Positions 43,177-52,895 of a stretch of DNA of 64,000 bases are shown one piece after another (the first letter of the stretch is position 1; each line of letters begins with the position of its first letter). The notes under the pieces were generated by a model. The model saw nothing but the letters and a program-made list of their open reading frames with translations, did not search any database and had not been told where the DNA came from. The translations under genes were made by a program, and so were the position numbers. Origin of the DNA: an uncultured Prevotellaceae bacterium (lineage in GTDB: Bacteria; Bacteroidota; Bacteroidia; Bacteroidales; Bacteroidaceae); NCBI GenBank assembly GCA_902790625.1, contig CADASP010000001.1:1-64000 (forward strand), written 5' to 3'.

Positions 43177-43595
43177 TGACAGGATTGACGACAAAGGGAT
43201 TGTCGAAAAGCGAGCGTATCGTCAGCCGTAAGCTGATAGAGCGGCTCTTTACAAGCGGTCGGGGCCATTCACTGACCGCTTTTCCTTTGCGTGCCGTCTA
43301 CATGGTGCTCGACCGCCGAGCCGATGCCGGTGGCAGGTGCGAGCCTCCGGTGACGCTACTGCTGAGCGTGCCCAAGCGCAAGTTCAAGCACGCCGTCGAC
43401 CGCAACCGCGTGAAGCGCCAGTTGCGCGAGGCCTATCGCACCCACAAGCACCTGCTGACAGCGGCAGTGCCCGAGGGGCATCAGGTGGCGCTGGCCTTAG
43501 TGTGGCTTTCCGACCGTCATTTCGCCTCTGCCGATGTGGAGCACCGCGTCTGCTCACTGCTCACCCGTATTGCTTCGGCGCTTAATCCCGCCTGA
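43173..43595 (+). CDS. rnpA: Ribonuclease P protein component
   Basis: Protein subunit of RNase P, which trims tRNA 5' ends. 140 residues, basic. The RNR signature [19 protein letters not shown] is intact at about 70-90, following LLSVPKRK. Starts by a 4-bp overlap with hemD. rpmH and dnaA are not near, so this is the phylum's alternative hemD-rnpA-yidD order. Confidence 0.95.
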   Translation: MMTGLTTKGLSKSERIVSRKLIERLFTSGRGHSLTAFPLRAVYMVLDRRADAGGRCEPPVTLLLSVPKRKFKHAVDRNRVKRQLREAYRTHKHLLTAAVPEGHQVALALVWLSDRHFASADVEHRVCSLLTRIASALNPA

Positions 43596-43605
43596 CCTCT
43601 CGCCT

Positions 43606-43848
43606 ATGCAGCGTCTCTGGCATCTCATCTGTTGGCCGCTGAAGTGGCTGCTGCTGCTGCCCATTATGTTCTATCAGCAGTTCATCAGCCCCTACACGCC
43701 GCCATCGTGCCGCTTCACCCCCACCTGCTCGCAGTATGCCCGCGAAGCCATACAGAAGTATGGCCCTTTCCGAGGCTTCTATCTGGCCTTGCGCCGTCTG
43801 CTGCGCTGCCATCCGTGGGGAGGCAGTGGCTACGACCCGGTGCCATGA
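43606..43848 (+). CDS. yidD: Membrane protein insertion efficiency factor YidD
   Basis: 80 residues. Typical signature: [28 protein letters not shown] with its three cysteines, then [12 protein letters not shown]. It aids YidC-dependent membrane insertion. Start at MQRLWHL (43606); an upstream ATG at 43534 lies within rnpA. yidC is not adjacent. Confidence 0.95.
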   Translation: MQRLWHLICWPLKWLLLLPIMFYQQFISPYTPPSCRFTPTCSQYAREAIQKYGPFRGFYLALRRLLRCHPWGGSGYDPVP

Positions 43849-43866
43849 TTCCTCAGTACTTCACGC

Positions 43867-44757
43867 TTATCTCAGCGTCCACACCACCTCGACGGCTTTC
43901 CCATCGTAGGTGGCTTTCAGCGTGAGCTTGCACTCGCTGCCACTGAAGGCGATGCTGGCGCTGCCATTGAGGAACGAAGCGCCCATGTCGGCCTCATTCC
44001 AGCGATACGTTATCGCGCCCGTCTGCAGCTCCACCGACGGTGTGCCCACCCAGTTCCACGAACCGTAGTCATAGGTGTTGTCGGCGTAGTTGATGAGGAA
44101 TGTCTTTGCCGATGTGAAGGTGACGCCCTTCACAATCTTCTGTGGGTTGAAGCTGTCGCTGATGGAAACATACTCCTTGACAAAGTCGACGATGCTCTTC
44201 AGGTTGCACTCGCCGGGGAAGTCCTTGGCCAGCACCGCGCCGCCGTTAGGATAGCGCAGACGTGTGTTGCTGATGGTCCACGTGCGGCAGAGATAAGTGG
44301 CCATGAGTCCCTCCATCTCGTTCTTCGTCAGCGTCACGGGCACGGTGATGGGGTCGCTGCCAGGCACGGTGATGGTGATGTTGGCCTTCACGTTGTCGCC
44401 ATCCACCGTGATGCTGCCAAAGCCGTTGAGTTCGAAGGTGGCTCCCTGGCTTGAATAGGCGCCAAACAGATAGACGTAGTCGCTGAGTGCTCGTGTGCGG
44501 GCATTATCGCCCTGGCGTGCCACGATGAAGTAGTTGCCGCTCTCGGTAAGCTCGATGCTCTCAATGATATTGCCATTCACCGATGTGAGTTGTTGCAAGA
44601 TGATTTTCTTTGCTATGGCCTTGAAGTTGGGGTCTTGCAGATTCACGGGCAGGATGGTGGGCTGGCTGTTGTCATCGTCGTCGTCGCCGCACGAGATGAG
44701 TGCCAGCGGGGCGGCCAGCATCAACATGGCCGCAAGTGAAAGAAGATACTTTTTCAT
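43867..44757 (-). CDS. Putative lipoprotein of unknown function
   Basis: 296 residues from ATG 44757. Lipobox LISC (Cys23) followed by GDDDDD, an acidic stretch often used as a surface-export signal in this phylum. The mature part is beta-rich with a repeated-looking N-terminal half (about 30-165) and a C-terminal sandwich ending VVWTLR. I do not recognise the family (DUF4923-like is possible). Next to a beta-barrel gene, 26 bp apart and same strand; the two may work together. Confidence 0.75.
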   Translation of the reverse strand: MKKYLLSLAAMLMLAAPLALISCGDDDDDNSQPTILPVNLQDPNFKAIAKKIILQQLTSVNGNIIESIELTESGNYFIVARQGDNARTRALSDYVYLFGAYSSQGATFELNGFGSITVDGDNVKANITITVPGSDPITVPVTLTKNEMEGLMATYLCRTWTISNTRLRYPNGGAVLAKDFPGECNLKSIVDFVKEYVSISDSFNPQKIVKGVTFTSAKTFLINYADNTYDYGSWNWVGTPSVELQTGAITYRWNEADMGASFLNGSASIAFSGSECKLTLKATYDGKAVEVVWTLR

Positions 44758-44783
44758 GTTTTTTATTAGTTCATTGCTCATTG

Positions 44784-45524
44784 TCAAAAAATTCTTCCGC
44801 TAATGCGCAGGTTCAGCACGGGATAGGCGGTGATTTTCGAGATGACCCTGATGGCCTCTCCTCCGTCGTTGTCGCCGGTGTTGTTCTTGGTGAGCCGCTG
44901 CTTGGTGCCCGTCTGGTGTTCATACACTTTGGGCGAGCCCCAGAACTGCGCTCCCACTTCGAAGTCGACGCTGAGGCGTCGGCGCGGCACGGCGCGTCCG
45001 AATCCCAATCCCACGTAGGGCTTGAACTTTGCCACCTCGATGCTGGCCTTGGCATAGCCGTTTTTGTCGAACCCAATGATGTAGTCGCCTATTTCCAGTC
45101 CCCCGTCAACAGTTGTCACTGGCGTGGTGTTCTCGGCCGTCACCACCTCCTCCTTTCCCAGGAAGAAGCCCCCCGTGAGGTGGAACGACGACGCTTTCAG
45201 CGGATAGTAGTCGAGCAGCAGCTTGGCGTCGCCCATGTGCAGCTTTCCTTCCACTTCCGTTTTCTCCTTTTTTCCTTTGACGGTGTAGTTCACATCTGTT
45301 TTATACTTCAGCTCTGGCATCAACGAGTAGCCTACGCGAATGGCTACGAAATCGGTGATGGGCGCAGCCACCTCCAGTCCGATGCCAGGCGTTCCCACGT
45401 TGAGTCCCACGGCCAGATGGTCGAAATATCCCAAGTTCGACACCCTGGACGATGTTTGCGCCATGGCCATTTGTGGGCCCACGAGAGCAGCCATGATACT
45501 GATGGCAAATATTCTTCTCTTCAT
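44784..45524 (-). CDS. Outer-membrane beta-barrel protein
   Basis: 246 residues; signal peptide (MKRRIFAISIMAALVGPQMAMA). Alternating hydrophobic beta strands (FVAIRVGYSLMPEL, FKPYVGLGFGRAV) and a terminal Phe (RISGRIF) mark an 8- to 10-stranded barrel. Role unknown. Cotranscribed with the lipoprotein downstream. Confidence 0.8.
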   Translation of the reverse strand: MKRRIFAISIMAALVGPQMAMAQTSSRVSNLGYFDHLAVGLNVGTPGIGLEVAAPITDFVAIRVGYSLMPELKYKTDVNYTVKGKKEKTEVEGKLHMGDAKLLLDYYPLKASSFHLTGGFFLGKEEVVTAENTTPVTTVDGGLEIGDYIIGFDKNGYAKASIEVAKFKPYVGLGFGRAVPRRRLSVDFEVGAQFWGSPKVYEHQTGTKQRLTKNNTGDNDGGEAIRVISKITAYPVLNLRISGRIF

Positions 45525-45550
45525 ACGCTATGAACGGTTAAGTGTGACAT

Positions 45551-47491
<1,941 letters not shown>

Positions 47492-47500
47492 AATTGGGTA

Positions 47501-47531
47501 CAAAGATACTGAAAAAGAATGAGAACAGCAA
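47501..47531 (-). promoter_or_regulatory. DEAD helicase promoter
   Basis: Minus strand TTG, 20-nt spacer, TATCTTTG. The -7 box is only about 9 nt from the ATG, so the mRNA leader would be very short. Confidence 0.65.
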
Positions 47532-47594
47532 AGAAAAACGCATAAAAATGGATTTCAATTTGCGAGTGGCAGAGCCGCAACGAAGAATATAGAA

Positions 47595-47704
47595 TACAAC
47601 AATACAACAAATGCAACAAAAACAACAAAAACAACAAAACAACAAAAACAACAAAACAACAAAAACAACAAAACAACAAAAACAACAAAACAACAAATAC
47701 AACA
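47595..47704. repeat. AACAA-type short tandem array
   Basis: About 110 bp of ACAACAAA-related units. Its core CAACAAATGCAACAAAA occurs reverse-complemented at 47885-47919, so the two arrays form an inverted pair. Confidence 0.85.
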
Positions 47705-47721
47705 TCTTATGTCCTATATGT

Positions 47722-47764
47722 TTTAATTATTATATATATATTATATATATATATAATAATTAAA
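47722..47764. repeat. Perfect AT-only palindrome
   Basis: 19-nt arms (TTTAATTATTATATATATA and its complement) and a 5-nt loop, entirely A/T. It lies between the two inverted AACAA/TTGTT arrays and could extrude as a cruciform. Confidence 0.9.
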
Positions 47765-47884
47765 GCATTTTCTATTTACGTGCACTATGAAGCCGCCACC
47801 ACGATGTAGCTGGCAGGTGCCTAAATCTCGTGCTTTATGCAGAAACACTGGGGTTTCGAGAGATTTTGGCTTTTTTTGAAGGTA

Positions 47885-47919
47885 ATTTGTTGTTTTGTTG
47901 TTTTGTTGCATTTGTTGCT
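47885..47919. repeat. TTGTT-type array, inverted partner
   Basis: TTTGTTGTTTTGTTGTTTTG followed by TTGCATTTGTTGC; reverse complement of the core of the 47595-47704 array. Confidence 0.8.
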
Positions 47920-48166
47920 ATGTAACTACCCGAAAATCTGCTGAGTTACGAAAATCGTCTTGATTCAGACGAATAGCAGTGACACATTTGAAAATGCAGC
48001 AGACATCCACCCTACTGTGGAAGAATCGCATTGCCCGCCGCATGGCTCATCTTTTATCATTGCCTGATGAATTTAGTGCGTCGTTTACGCACGGAACGAC
48101 GCTGTTTACAATCCTAAACGAACCGTTTACAAATCAAAAATGATTCCATTTATGGACGAAGAGAAA

Positions 48167-48198
48167 GACGGCCTGCACTCGCGAGCGCAGGCCGTTCT
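48167..48198 (-). terminator. xerD terminator-like hairpin
   Basis: Near-perfect 15-bp stem on the minus strand (ACGGCCTGCGCTCG / CGAGTGCAGGCCGT), followed by TCTTTCTCTT, about 95 bp past xerD. Confidence 0.6.
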
Positions 48199-48290
48199 AC
48201 CAAATTGTCAAAAAAATCAGTCGTTCAGTCTATCATAGCCATCATATTTGTGTTCTTAGAAGACAACACAAACAACTTGGTAAAGACAAG

Positions 48291-49244
48291 TCAGGTGTGT
48301 CGGATGTTGCGTGGATGGTGCTCGAGCACCTCGCGTCGCAGCGTCTGCATGGAGATGTGGGTATAGATTTCGGTGGTGCCAATGCTGGCATGGCCCAGCA
48401 GTGCTTGGATGACGCGCAGGTCGGCGCCGCCTTCGAGCAGGGCGGTGGCGAAGCTGTGGCGCAGGGTGTGGGGCGAGATGGTTTTCTTGATGCCCGCCTC
48501 GGCAGCCTGTCGCTTCAGCATGATGAGGATCATGGTGCGGGTGAGGTGTGCGCCGCGTCGATTCAGGAAGATATAGTCTTCTTCGCCCGGCTTTATCTTC
48601 AGTGTGTTGCGCCAGGGCAGGTAGTTCTCTATCTCGTGCAGGGCGCGCTCGGAGATGGGCACGAGGCGCTCTTTCTGTCCCTTTCCGAGTATGCGCAGGT
48701 AGCGCTCTTTGTCGTAGAGCTGGCTCCACTTCAGCGTGACCAGCTCGCTGACGCGCAGCCCGCACGAGAAGAGCACCTCGACGATGGCTCGGTTGCGGTG
48801 GCCTTCGGGCTGGCTCAGGTCGAAGGAGTCTTCAAGCAGGTCCACTTCGGCGGGTGTGAGGAACTCCGGCAGGTGCTCGCCCAGTACGGGGCTCTCGAGC
48901 AGCTCGGTGGGGTCTTGGTCGATATAGCCGTCGAGGACGAGATAGCGGTAGAAGGAGCGCACGCCGCTGAGGATGCGGCACTGCGAGCGGGGGCCGATGC
49001 CGATGTCGTGCAGTCCGGCGGCGAAGGCTTGCAGGTCGGCCAGCTCGGCGTCGGTGGGCTGCTTGCCTTGGTTGCGCAGGAAGACAAGCAACTTGTCGAC
49101 ATCGCGCCGATAGGCATCGATGGTGTTGGCCGACATGCTGCGCTGCAGCTTCAGGTAGCGAACGTAGCCAGCCCCTCCCCCCGCCCCCCCCTGGGGGGGA
49201 GCAGATAGTTTTTTCGGTTGTTTTGGCTTCGCCGTTTTTTCCAT
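48291..49244 (-). CDS. xerD: Site-specific tyrosine recombinase XerD
   Basis: Resolves chromosome dimers at dif with XerC. 317 residues. N-terminal SAM-like domain (YVRYLKLQRSMSANTIDAY), catalytic Arg in SCGLRVSELV, then HTLRHSFATALLEGGADLRVIQALLGHASIGTTEIYTH with the His-x-x-Arg, His and nucleophilic Tyr. The N-terminal residues 14-26 (SAPPQGGAGGGAG) are encoded by a palindromic element, placed directly before the conserved start of the fold. Nothing suggests it is an integrase of a mobile element; length and motifs are housekeeping. Confidence 0.95.
   Translation of the reverse strand: MEKTAKPKQPKKLSAPPQGGAGGGAGYVRYLKLQRSMSANTIDAYRRDVDKLLVFLRNQGKQPTDAELADLQAFAAGLHDIGIGPRSQCRILSGVRSFYRYLVLDGYIDQDPTELLESPVLGEHLPEFLTPAEVDLLEDSFDLSQPEGHRNRAIVEVLFSCGLRVSELVTLKWSQLYDKERYLRILGKGQKERLVPISERALHEIENYLPWRNTLKIKPGEEDYIFLNRRGAHLTRTMILIMLKRQAAEAGIKKTISPHTLRHSFATALLEGGADLRVIQALLGHASIGTTEIYTHISMQTLRREVLEHHPRNIRHT
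49173..49205 (-). repeat. Palindromic element in the xerD 5' coding end
   Basis: CCCCTCCCCCCGCC / CCCTGGGGGGGAG. Translated in frame as APPQGGAGGG. Confidence 0.7.
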
Positions 49245-49262
49245 CTCTTGCTTTTGTCGTAA

Positions 49263-49346
49263 AGTCTATATACTCCCCTCTCCAATCGGAGAGGGGCTGG
49301 GGGTGAGGCTGGAGAGGGGCTGGGGGTGAGGCTGGGGGTGAGGCTT
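49263..49346 (-). repeat. Palindromic element with partial tandem copies downstream of the nucleoside kinase
   Basis: Begins GTCTATATACTCCCCTCTCC, then GGAGAGGGGCTGGGGGTGAGG. The segment GGAGAGGGGCTGGGGGTGAG recurs in partial tandem up to 49346. The leading GTCTATA(T/C)ACTCCCCTC also begins the copy at 52847, so the conserved unit extends beyond the GC palindrome. Confidence 0.75.
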
Positions 49347-51008
49347 CTAGTACCTGAACGAGGAGCCTCCCAGGAACTCGCGGAGCAGCGAGGTAGGTGG
49401 TATCTGGTCTTCGGGGATAGGATGGATGTAGTGCAGGAACTTGCGCAGACGGTAGGCCTCGGCATACTCTGGGCAGTTCTCGGGCACACGCTCCAGCAGC
49501 GGCTCGGCCTGCCGCTTGATGGCTGCCAGCTCGAAGAGCATGGCGGTGTTGAACATGGCGTCGGCGTTCTCCTGATAGGGGAATATCCAGCGGTTCTCGC
49601 CCTTGCGCACCGACGGCCATCGGCGGATGGTCTGCACGGCGCTGACGGCGCGGTACTTGTGGTCGCGTATGATGCGGCGCAGCAAACGGTTGTCGGTGGC
49701 GGGGATGTAGTTGTGGTTGTCTAAGAGCAGGGTGGTGAGCGCCGAGGCATAGACGCGGTAGATGAACTCCTGGGGGATGTGGGCCGTCAGCTCGGGGTTG
49801 AGGGCGTGGATACCCTCCACCACCAGCACGGCGTCGCTGGGCAGGCGCAGCTTCTTGCCACTCATCAGCGAGCGCCCTGTGGGGAAGTCGTAGCGTGGCA
49901 GCTCCACCTCCTCGCCCCTGAAGAGGGCGTTGAGCTGCTCGTTGAAGAGGTCGAGGTTGAGGGCGTGCAAGTGCTCGAAGTCGTAGTCGCCCGACTCGTC
50001 GCGTGGTGTCTTGTCGCGGTCTACGAAATAGTCGTCGAGCGAGATGTTGATGGGCATGATGCCATTGACGCCGAGCTGCACGCTGATGCGCTTGCAGGTG
50101 GTGGTCTTTCCGCTCGACGATGGTCCGGCGATGAGCACCAGGCGTATGCCCCTGTGGCGTGCGATGTCGTCGGCAATCTGTGCAATCTTCTTCTCCTGCA
50201 GGGCCTCGCTGATTTGAATGAGCTGCGGCGTGTAGCCCTTGTCGATGGCGTCGTTCAGGTCGCCGATGGTGCGCAGCTTCAAGATGTCCTGCCAGCGGTG
50301 GTGCTCCTTGAAGATGCCAAACATCTTGTCTTGCATCACCATCTCGTTGAGCTCGCTGGGATTGCTGCGCGAGGGCAGCCTGAGCAACAGGCCGTCGTAG
50401 TATTTCTCCAGGCCGAAGAGGTAGAGCTGGCTGGTGTTGGTGAGCAAGGCGCCGTAGTAGTAGTCGGGATAGCCGTCGATGCTGTAGTAGGTGGTGTATA
50501 GTTCGCCCTGGCTCTTCAACAGCTTCACCTTCGACATGGAGCCTTCGGCCTCAAACATGCGTATGGCCTCCTCGGTGGTGGTTTCGTGGCGATGGATGGG
50601 CAGGGCCTGGTCGATGATTTCCTGCATGCGTCGGCGCAGCTGTCCCACGTCGTCGAGGGTGACGGGGCGGCCCATCTGCAGGTCTACGTAGTAGCCGTTC
50701 GACACGGGGATGTCTATCGACACCTTGCATTCTTTCCACAGCTCGTGGGCGGCCTTGCTCAGCACGAAGAAGAGCGTGCGGGTGTAGGTGCGCAGACCGC
50801 TCGAAGTGGTGATGTCGAGATACTCCACGTCCTTGGGCTTGTAGACCCGGTAGCGCAGGCCTTCCACCTTGTTGTTCACGTAGGCGATGATGGGGGGCCG
50901 CTCCATCTTGAGGTCTAACTGCTCATAGATGTCGGCGAGGGTGCTGCCTAAGGGCACTTGTATTGACTGTCCGTTGTTGCGACAGCGAATGGTGATGGTC
51001 TGTTCCAT
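49347..51008 (-). CDS. Nucleoside (uridine) kinase with N-terminal TGS-like domain
   Basis: 553 residues from ATG 51008; an in-frame ATG at 51062 would add unlikely residues. N-terminal TGS and ThrRS-like second domain (about 1-190: QVPLGSTLADIYEQL, HRHETTTEEAIRMFE), then a PRK/uridine kinase domain with Walker A GPSSSGKTT near 295 and SLDDYFVDRDKTPRDESGDYDFEHLHALN. Known as 'nucleoside kinase' in this phylum; probably phosphorylates uridine/cytidine, but the TGS domain's task is unclear. It follows the arginine deiminase gene by about 60 bp on the same strand. Confidence 0.9.
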   Translation of the reverse strand: MEQTITIRCRNNGQSIQVPLGSTLADIYEQLDLKMERPPIIAYVNNKVEGLRYRVYKPKDVEYLDITTSSGLRTYTRTLFFVLSKAAHELWKECKVSIDIPVSNGYYVDLQMGRPVTLDDVGQLRRRMQEIIDQALPIHRHETTTEEAIRMFEAEGSMSKVKLLKSQGELYTTYYSIDGYPDYYYGALLTNTSQLYLFGLEKYYDGLLLRLPSRSNPSELNEMVMQDKMFGIFKEHHRWQDILKLRTIGDLNDAIDKGYTPQLIQISEALQEKKIAQIADDIARHRGIRLVLIAGPSSSGKTTTCKRISVQLGVNGIMPINISLDDYFVDRDKTPRDESGDYDFEHLHALNLDLFNEQLNALFRGEEVELPRYDFPTGRSLMSGKKLRLPSDAVLVVEGIHALNPELTAHIPQEFIYRVYASALTTLLLDNHNYIPATDNRLLRRIIRDHKYRAVSAVQTIRRWPSVRKGENRWIFPYQENADAMFNTAMLFELAAIKRQAEPLLERVPENCPEYAEAYRLRKFLHYIHPIPEDQIPPTSLLREFLGGSSFRY

Positions 51009-51071
51009 AATTCTAGTACAGCTTTTGGGGTTAATGGGATTGATGGGGATGATGGGGTGCACACATTTGCT

Positions 51072-52403
51072 TCACTCTCGGCAGATGGGCATGGTCATGC
51101 AGCGGGCGCCGCCACCGGCGCGGGGCAGCTCGCTGGCGGGGAACACGGCCACGAACTTCGGGTAGTTGTCCATCTGCACCTTGCCGCTGCAGATGTCCTT
51201 GGCCTGCAGCACGGCATAGCCGGCACGGTCGAGGGCCTCGATGGTGTAGGCATTGCGGCGGTAGCCCAGCACCTTGCCGTCGCCAAGCGAGAAGAAGTTG
51301 GCCCCGCTGTGCCACTGCTCGCGCAACTGCACCCATGGGTCGTAGCCTCCGCCGTAGATGGGCTCCACCTCCCAGTCAAGATGGCGCAGTCCGGCCAGCA
51401 GGTCGCTGACGGGACGGTAGCTGATGCGCCCGCTCTTGACGGTGATGAGCGTGGTGTCGCAGCCCGCAAAGAGTCCCTCCTTGCGCAGCATCGGCTCGAA
51501 CACCATGCACTCGTGGCTGCCCAGGAAGGTGAACACCATGTCGAGGTGGATGAACGACTCTGGCTCGCGTGGCAGTTCCTGCACCAGGATATAGAACGGC
51601 TCCTGGCGCTCCTTGGCAAAGGTCTGCGCCAGGAACTCGATGCCCTTGGCGTTGGTGCGCACGCCCTCGCCAACGACCAGCAGGTCGGGGGCGGCGATGT
51701 GGATGTCGCCACCCTCGGTGCGTGCCCTGGGGTTCCAGGCCGATGCATTGAGCGTCTGCACGCCGAAGTAGTTGCGGAAGATGGCTTCGTAGATGAGCGA
51801 CTCGCGCTCGCGCACCTCGAACGACATCGAGTTGATGAGCACACGGTCGTAGATGGTCGACGAGGCGTCGCGCGTGAACAATAGATTATATAGTGGCTCC
51901 AGCAGATAGCGGTTGTTGCTGCCCCCCATCCACTGCGGGTCTTCGTATCCCTCGATGAGGGTTCGTGCCAGCTTCTGGGGTGTCATGCCCATCAGCTCTT
52001 CGCAGAGGCGGTCGTTGATGCTCCCCGAGAGTTTGATGGGGCGGTGGCCGTAGTTGAACACGCTCTCCGTCACCAAGTGCTCGCGGATGGCATCGTCTTG
52101 CAACAGCTGCTCCAGGATGTCCTGCACGTAGTACACCTTCGCCCACTTCTCCAGCACGCCCCTGAAGCGGTCATACTCGATGTCCACATTCATGCGGTCG
52201 AGGATGTCGCTATACAGGGCATGGGCGCAGTTCAGCGGCGTCATCCGCTCAATCTCCACGCCAGGGCGGTGGAGGAGTACGGCACGAAGGCGGCCGGTCT
52301 CAGAAGAGACACAGAGGCCCTGACCCTCCCCCACCCCCTCCCTGTGAGGGAGGGGAGTAGTAAGTTTTGCTGTTCCGTTTATCGTTGGTTCTATGTTGCT
52401 CAT
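51072..52403 (-). CDS. arcA: Arginine deiminase
   Basis: Hydrolyses arginine to citrulline and ammonia. 443 residues, soluble. Guanidino-modifying core: SETGRLRAVLLHRPG near the N-terminus, FTRDASS, NPRARTEGGDIH, and the C-terminal GGGARCMTMP with nucleophilic Cys435. Residues about 13-29 (KLTTPLPHREGVGEGQG), just before the conserved start, are encoded by a palindromic element (52320-52358). No arcB/arcC is present; citrulline is probably handled by the CtlX-type protein upstream. Gene symbol by family only. Confidence 0.9.
   Translation of the reverse strand: MSNIEPTINGTAKLTTPLPHREGVGEGQGLCVSSETGRLRAVLLHRPGVEIERMTPLNCAHALYSDILDRMNVDIEYDRFRGVLEKWAKVYYVQDILEQLLQDDAIREHLVTESVFNYGHRPIKLSGSINDRLCEELMGMTPQKLARTLIEGYEDPQWMGGSNNRYLLEPLYNLLFTRDASSTIYDRVLINSMSFEVRERESLIYEAIFRNYFGVQTLNASAWNPRARTEGGDIHIAAPDLLVVGEGVRTNAKGIEFLAQTFAKERQEPFYILVQELPREPESFIHLDMVFTFLGSHECMVFEPMLRKEGLFAGCDTTLITVKSGRISYRPVSDLLAGLRHLDWEVEPIYGGGYDPWVQLREQWHSGANFFSLGDGKVLGYRRNAYTIEALDRAGYAVLQAKDICSGKVQMDNYPKFVAVFPASELPRAGGGARCMTMPICRE
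52320..52358 (+). repeat. Palindromic element inside the arcA 5' end, left copy flanking the DUF559 gene
   Basis: GACCCTCCCCCACCCCCTCC, CTGTG, AGGGAGGGGAGTA. It is the near-perfect reverse complement of the copy at 52847-52894; the pair brackets the DUF559 endonuclease gene. Confidence 0.85.
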
Positions 52404-52444
52404 TCTTGTGAATAATTCAATAACTTATAACCATTTGCCTACCT

Positions 52445-52840
52445 TTAGGGAGACGTTGAGGGCGGGACTGTTGAAGGCACGAAATAATTCTTGATTTCAT
52501 CTAACACCCTGTCGGTCTCGTAGAGCACCTCTTCATTACTAAACCGCAAAAAATGAAATCCCAACCGCTCCAAAGCCTCTTCTCTCATGGCATCGCTTTC
52601 CTGCTGCTTGGGTTCCGAATGGTATCCTCCATCAACTTCAATGATCAAGCCCCCATAGCGAGAGACAAAGTCTACGATATAGTCGCCTATTACATGCTGG
52701 CGCAGAAATTTCACTCCTACCTCGTTGTTTCGCAGACAGTCCCAAAGAACGGACTCCGCCTCCGTCATGTGCCTTCGGTTCTCTCTGGCAAATTCTTTCA
52801 GCATTTGGTATCTGTCAGGCGCAGCAGTCTTATAGTTCAT
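52445..52840 (-). CDS. DUF559 (Vsr-like) endonuclease-domain protein
   Basis: 131 residues. DUF559 core: RRHMTEAESVLWDCLRNN, VKFLRQHVIGDYIVDFVS, then LIIEVDGGYH and LGFHFLRFSNEEVL. The PD-(D/E)XK-type metal site is suggested by Asp in DYIVDF and Glu-x-Asp-Gly in IEVDGG. Related to very-short-patch endonucleases; biological role of the stand-alone family is unknown. It sits between pruA and arcA, whose products act in one pathway, so it looks like an insert. The end VPPSTSP lies near repeat sequence. Confidence 0.88.
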   Translation of the reverse strand: MNYKTAAPDRYQMLKEFARENRRHMTEAESVLWDCLRNNEVGVKFLRQHVIGDYIVDFVSRYGGLIIEVDGGYHSEPKQQESDAMREEALERLGFHFLRFSNEEVLYETDRVLDEIKNYFVPSTVPPSTSP

Positions 52841-52846
52841 TCAGGA

Positions 52847-52894
52847 AATGTCTATACACTCCCCTCCCTGCAGGGAGGGGATGGGGGAGGGTCT
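52847..52894 (-). repeat. Palindromic element, right copy flanking the DUF559 gene
   Basis: GTCTATACACTCCCCTCCCT, GC, AGGGAGGGGATGGGGGAGGGTC. It ends 1 bp before the pruA stop codon. Inverted relative to 52320-52358. Confidence 0.85.
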
Positions 52895-52895
52895 T

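Larger units (their letters stand above)
47492..48290. other. 800-bp intergenic region, repeat-rich and without supported genes
   Basis: Holds an AACAA-type array (47595-47704), a perfect AT palindrome (47722-47764), the complementary TTGTT-type array (47885-47919), and the xerD terminator hairpin (48167-48198). Between them the DNA is AT-rich without convincing open frames. Confidence 0.75.
52320..52894 (-). mobile_element. Candidate mobile unit: DUF559 nuclease gene between inverted palindromes
   Basis: A 575-bp segment consisting of two inverted ~38-bp palindromic copies (about three mismatches) with one endonuclease gene between them. It lies inside an arginine-catabolism gene run, and one end is inside the arcA coding region. 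The layout resembles REP-associated transposase elements, but DUF559 (Vsr-like) is not a known transposase, so mobility is an inference. No target-site duplication is clear. Confidence 0.45.

Noticed and set aside
48291..49244. xerD as integrase of a mobile element
   Set aside because: Length and motifs are those of housekeeping XerD, with no att-like repeats, tRNA target or phage genes nearby.
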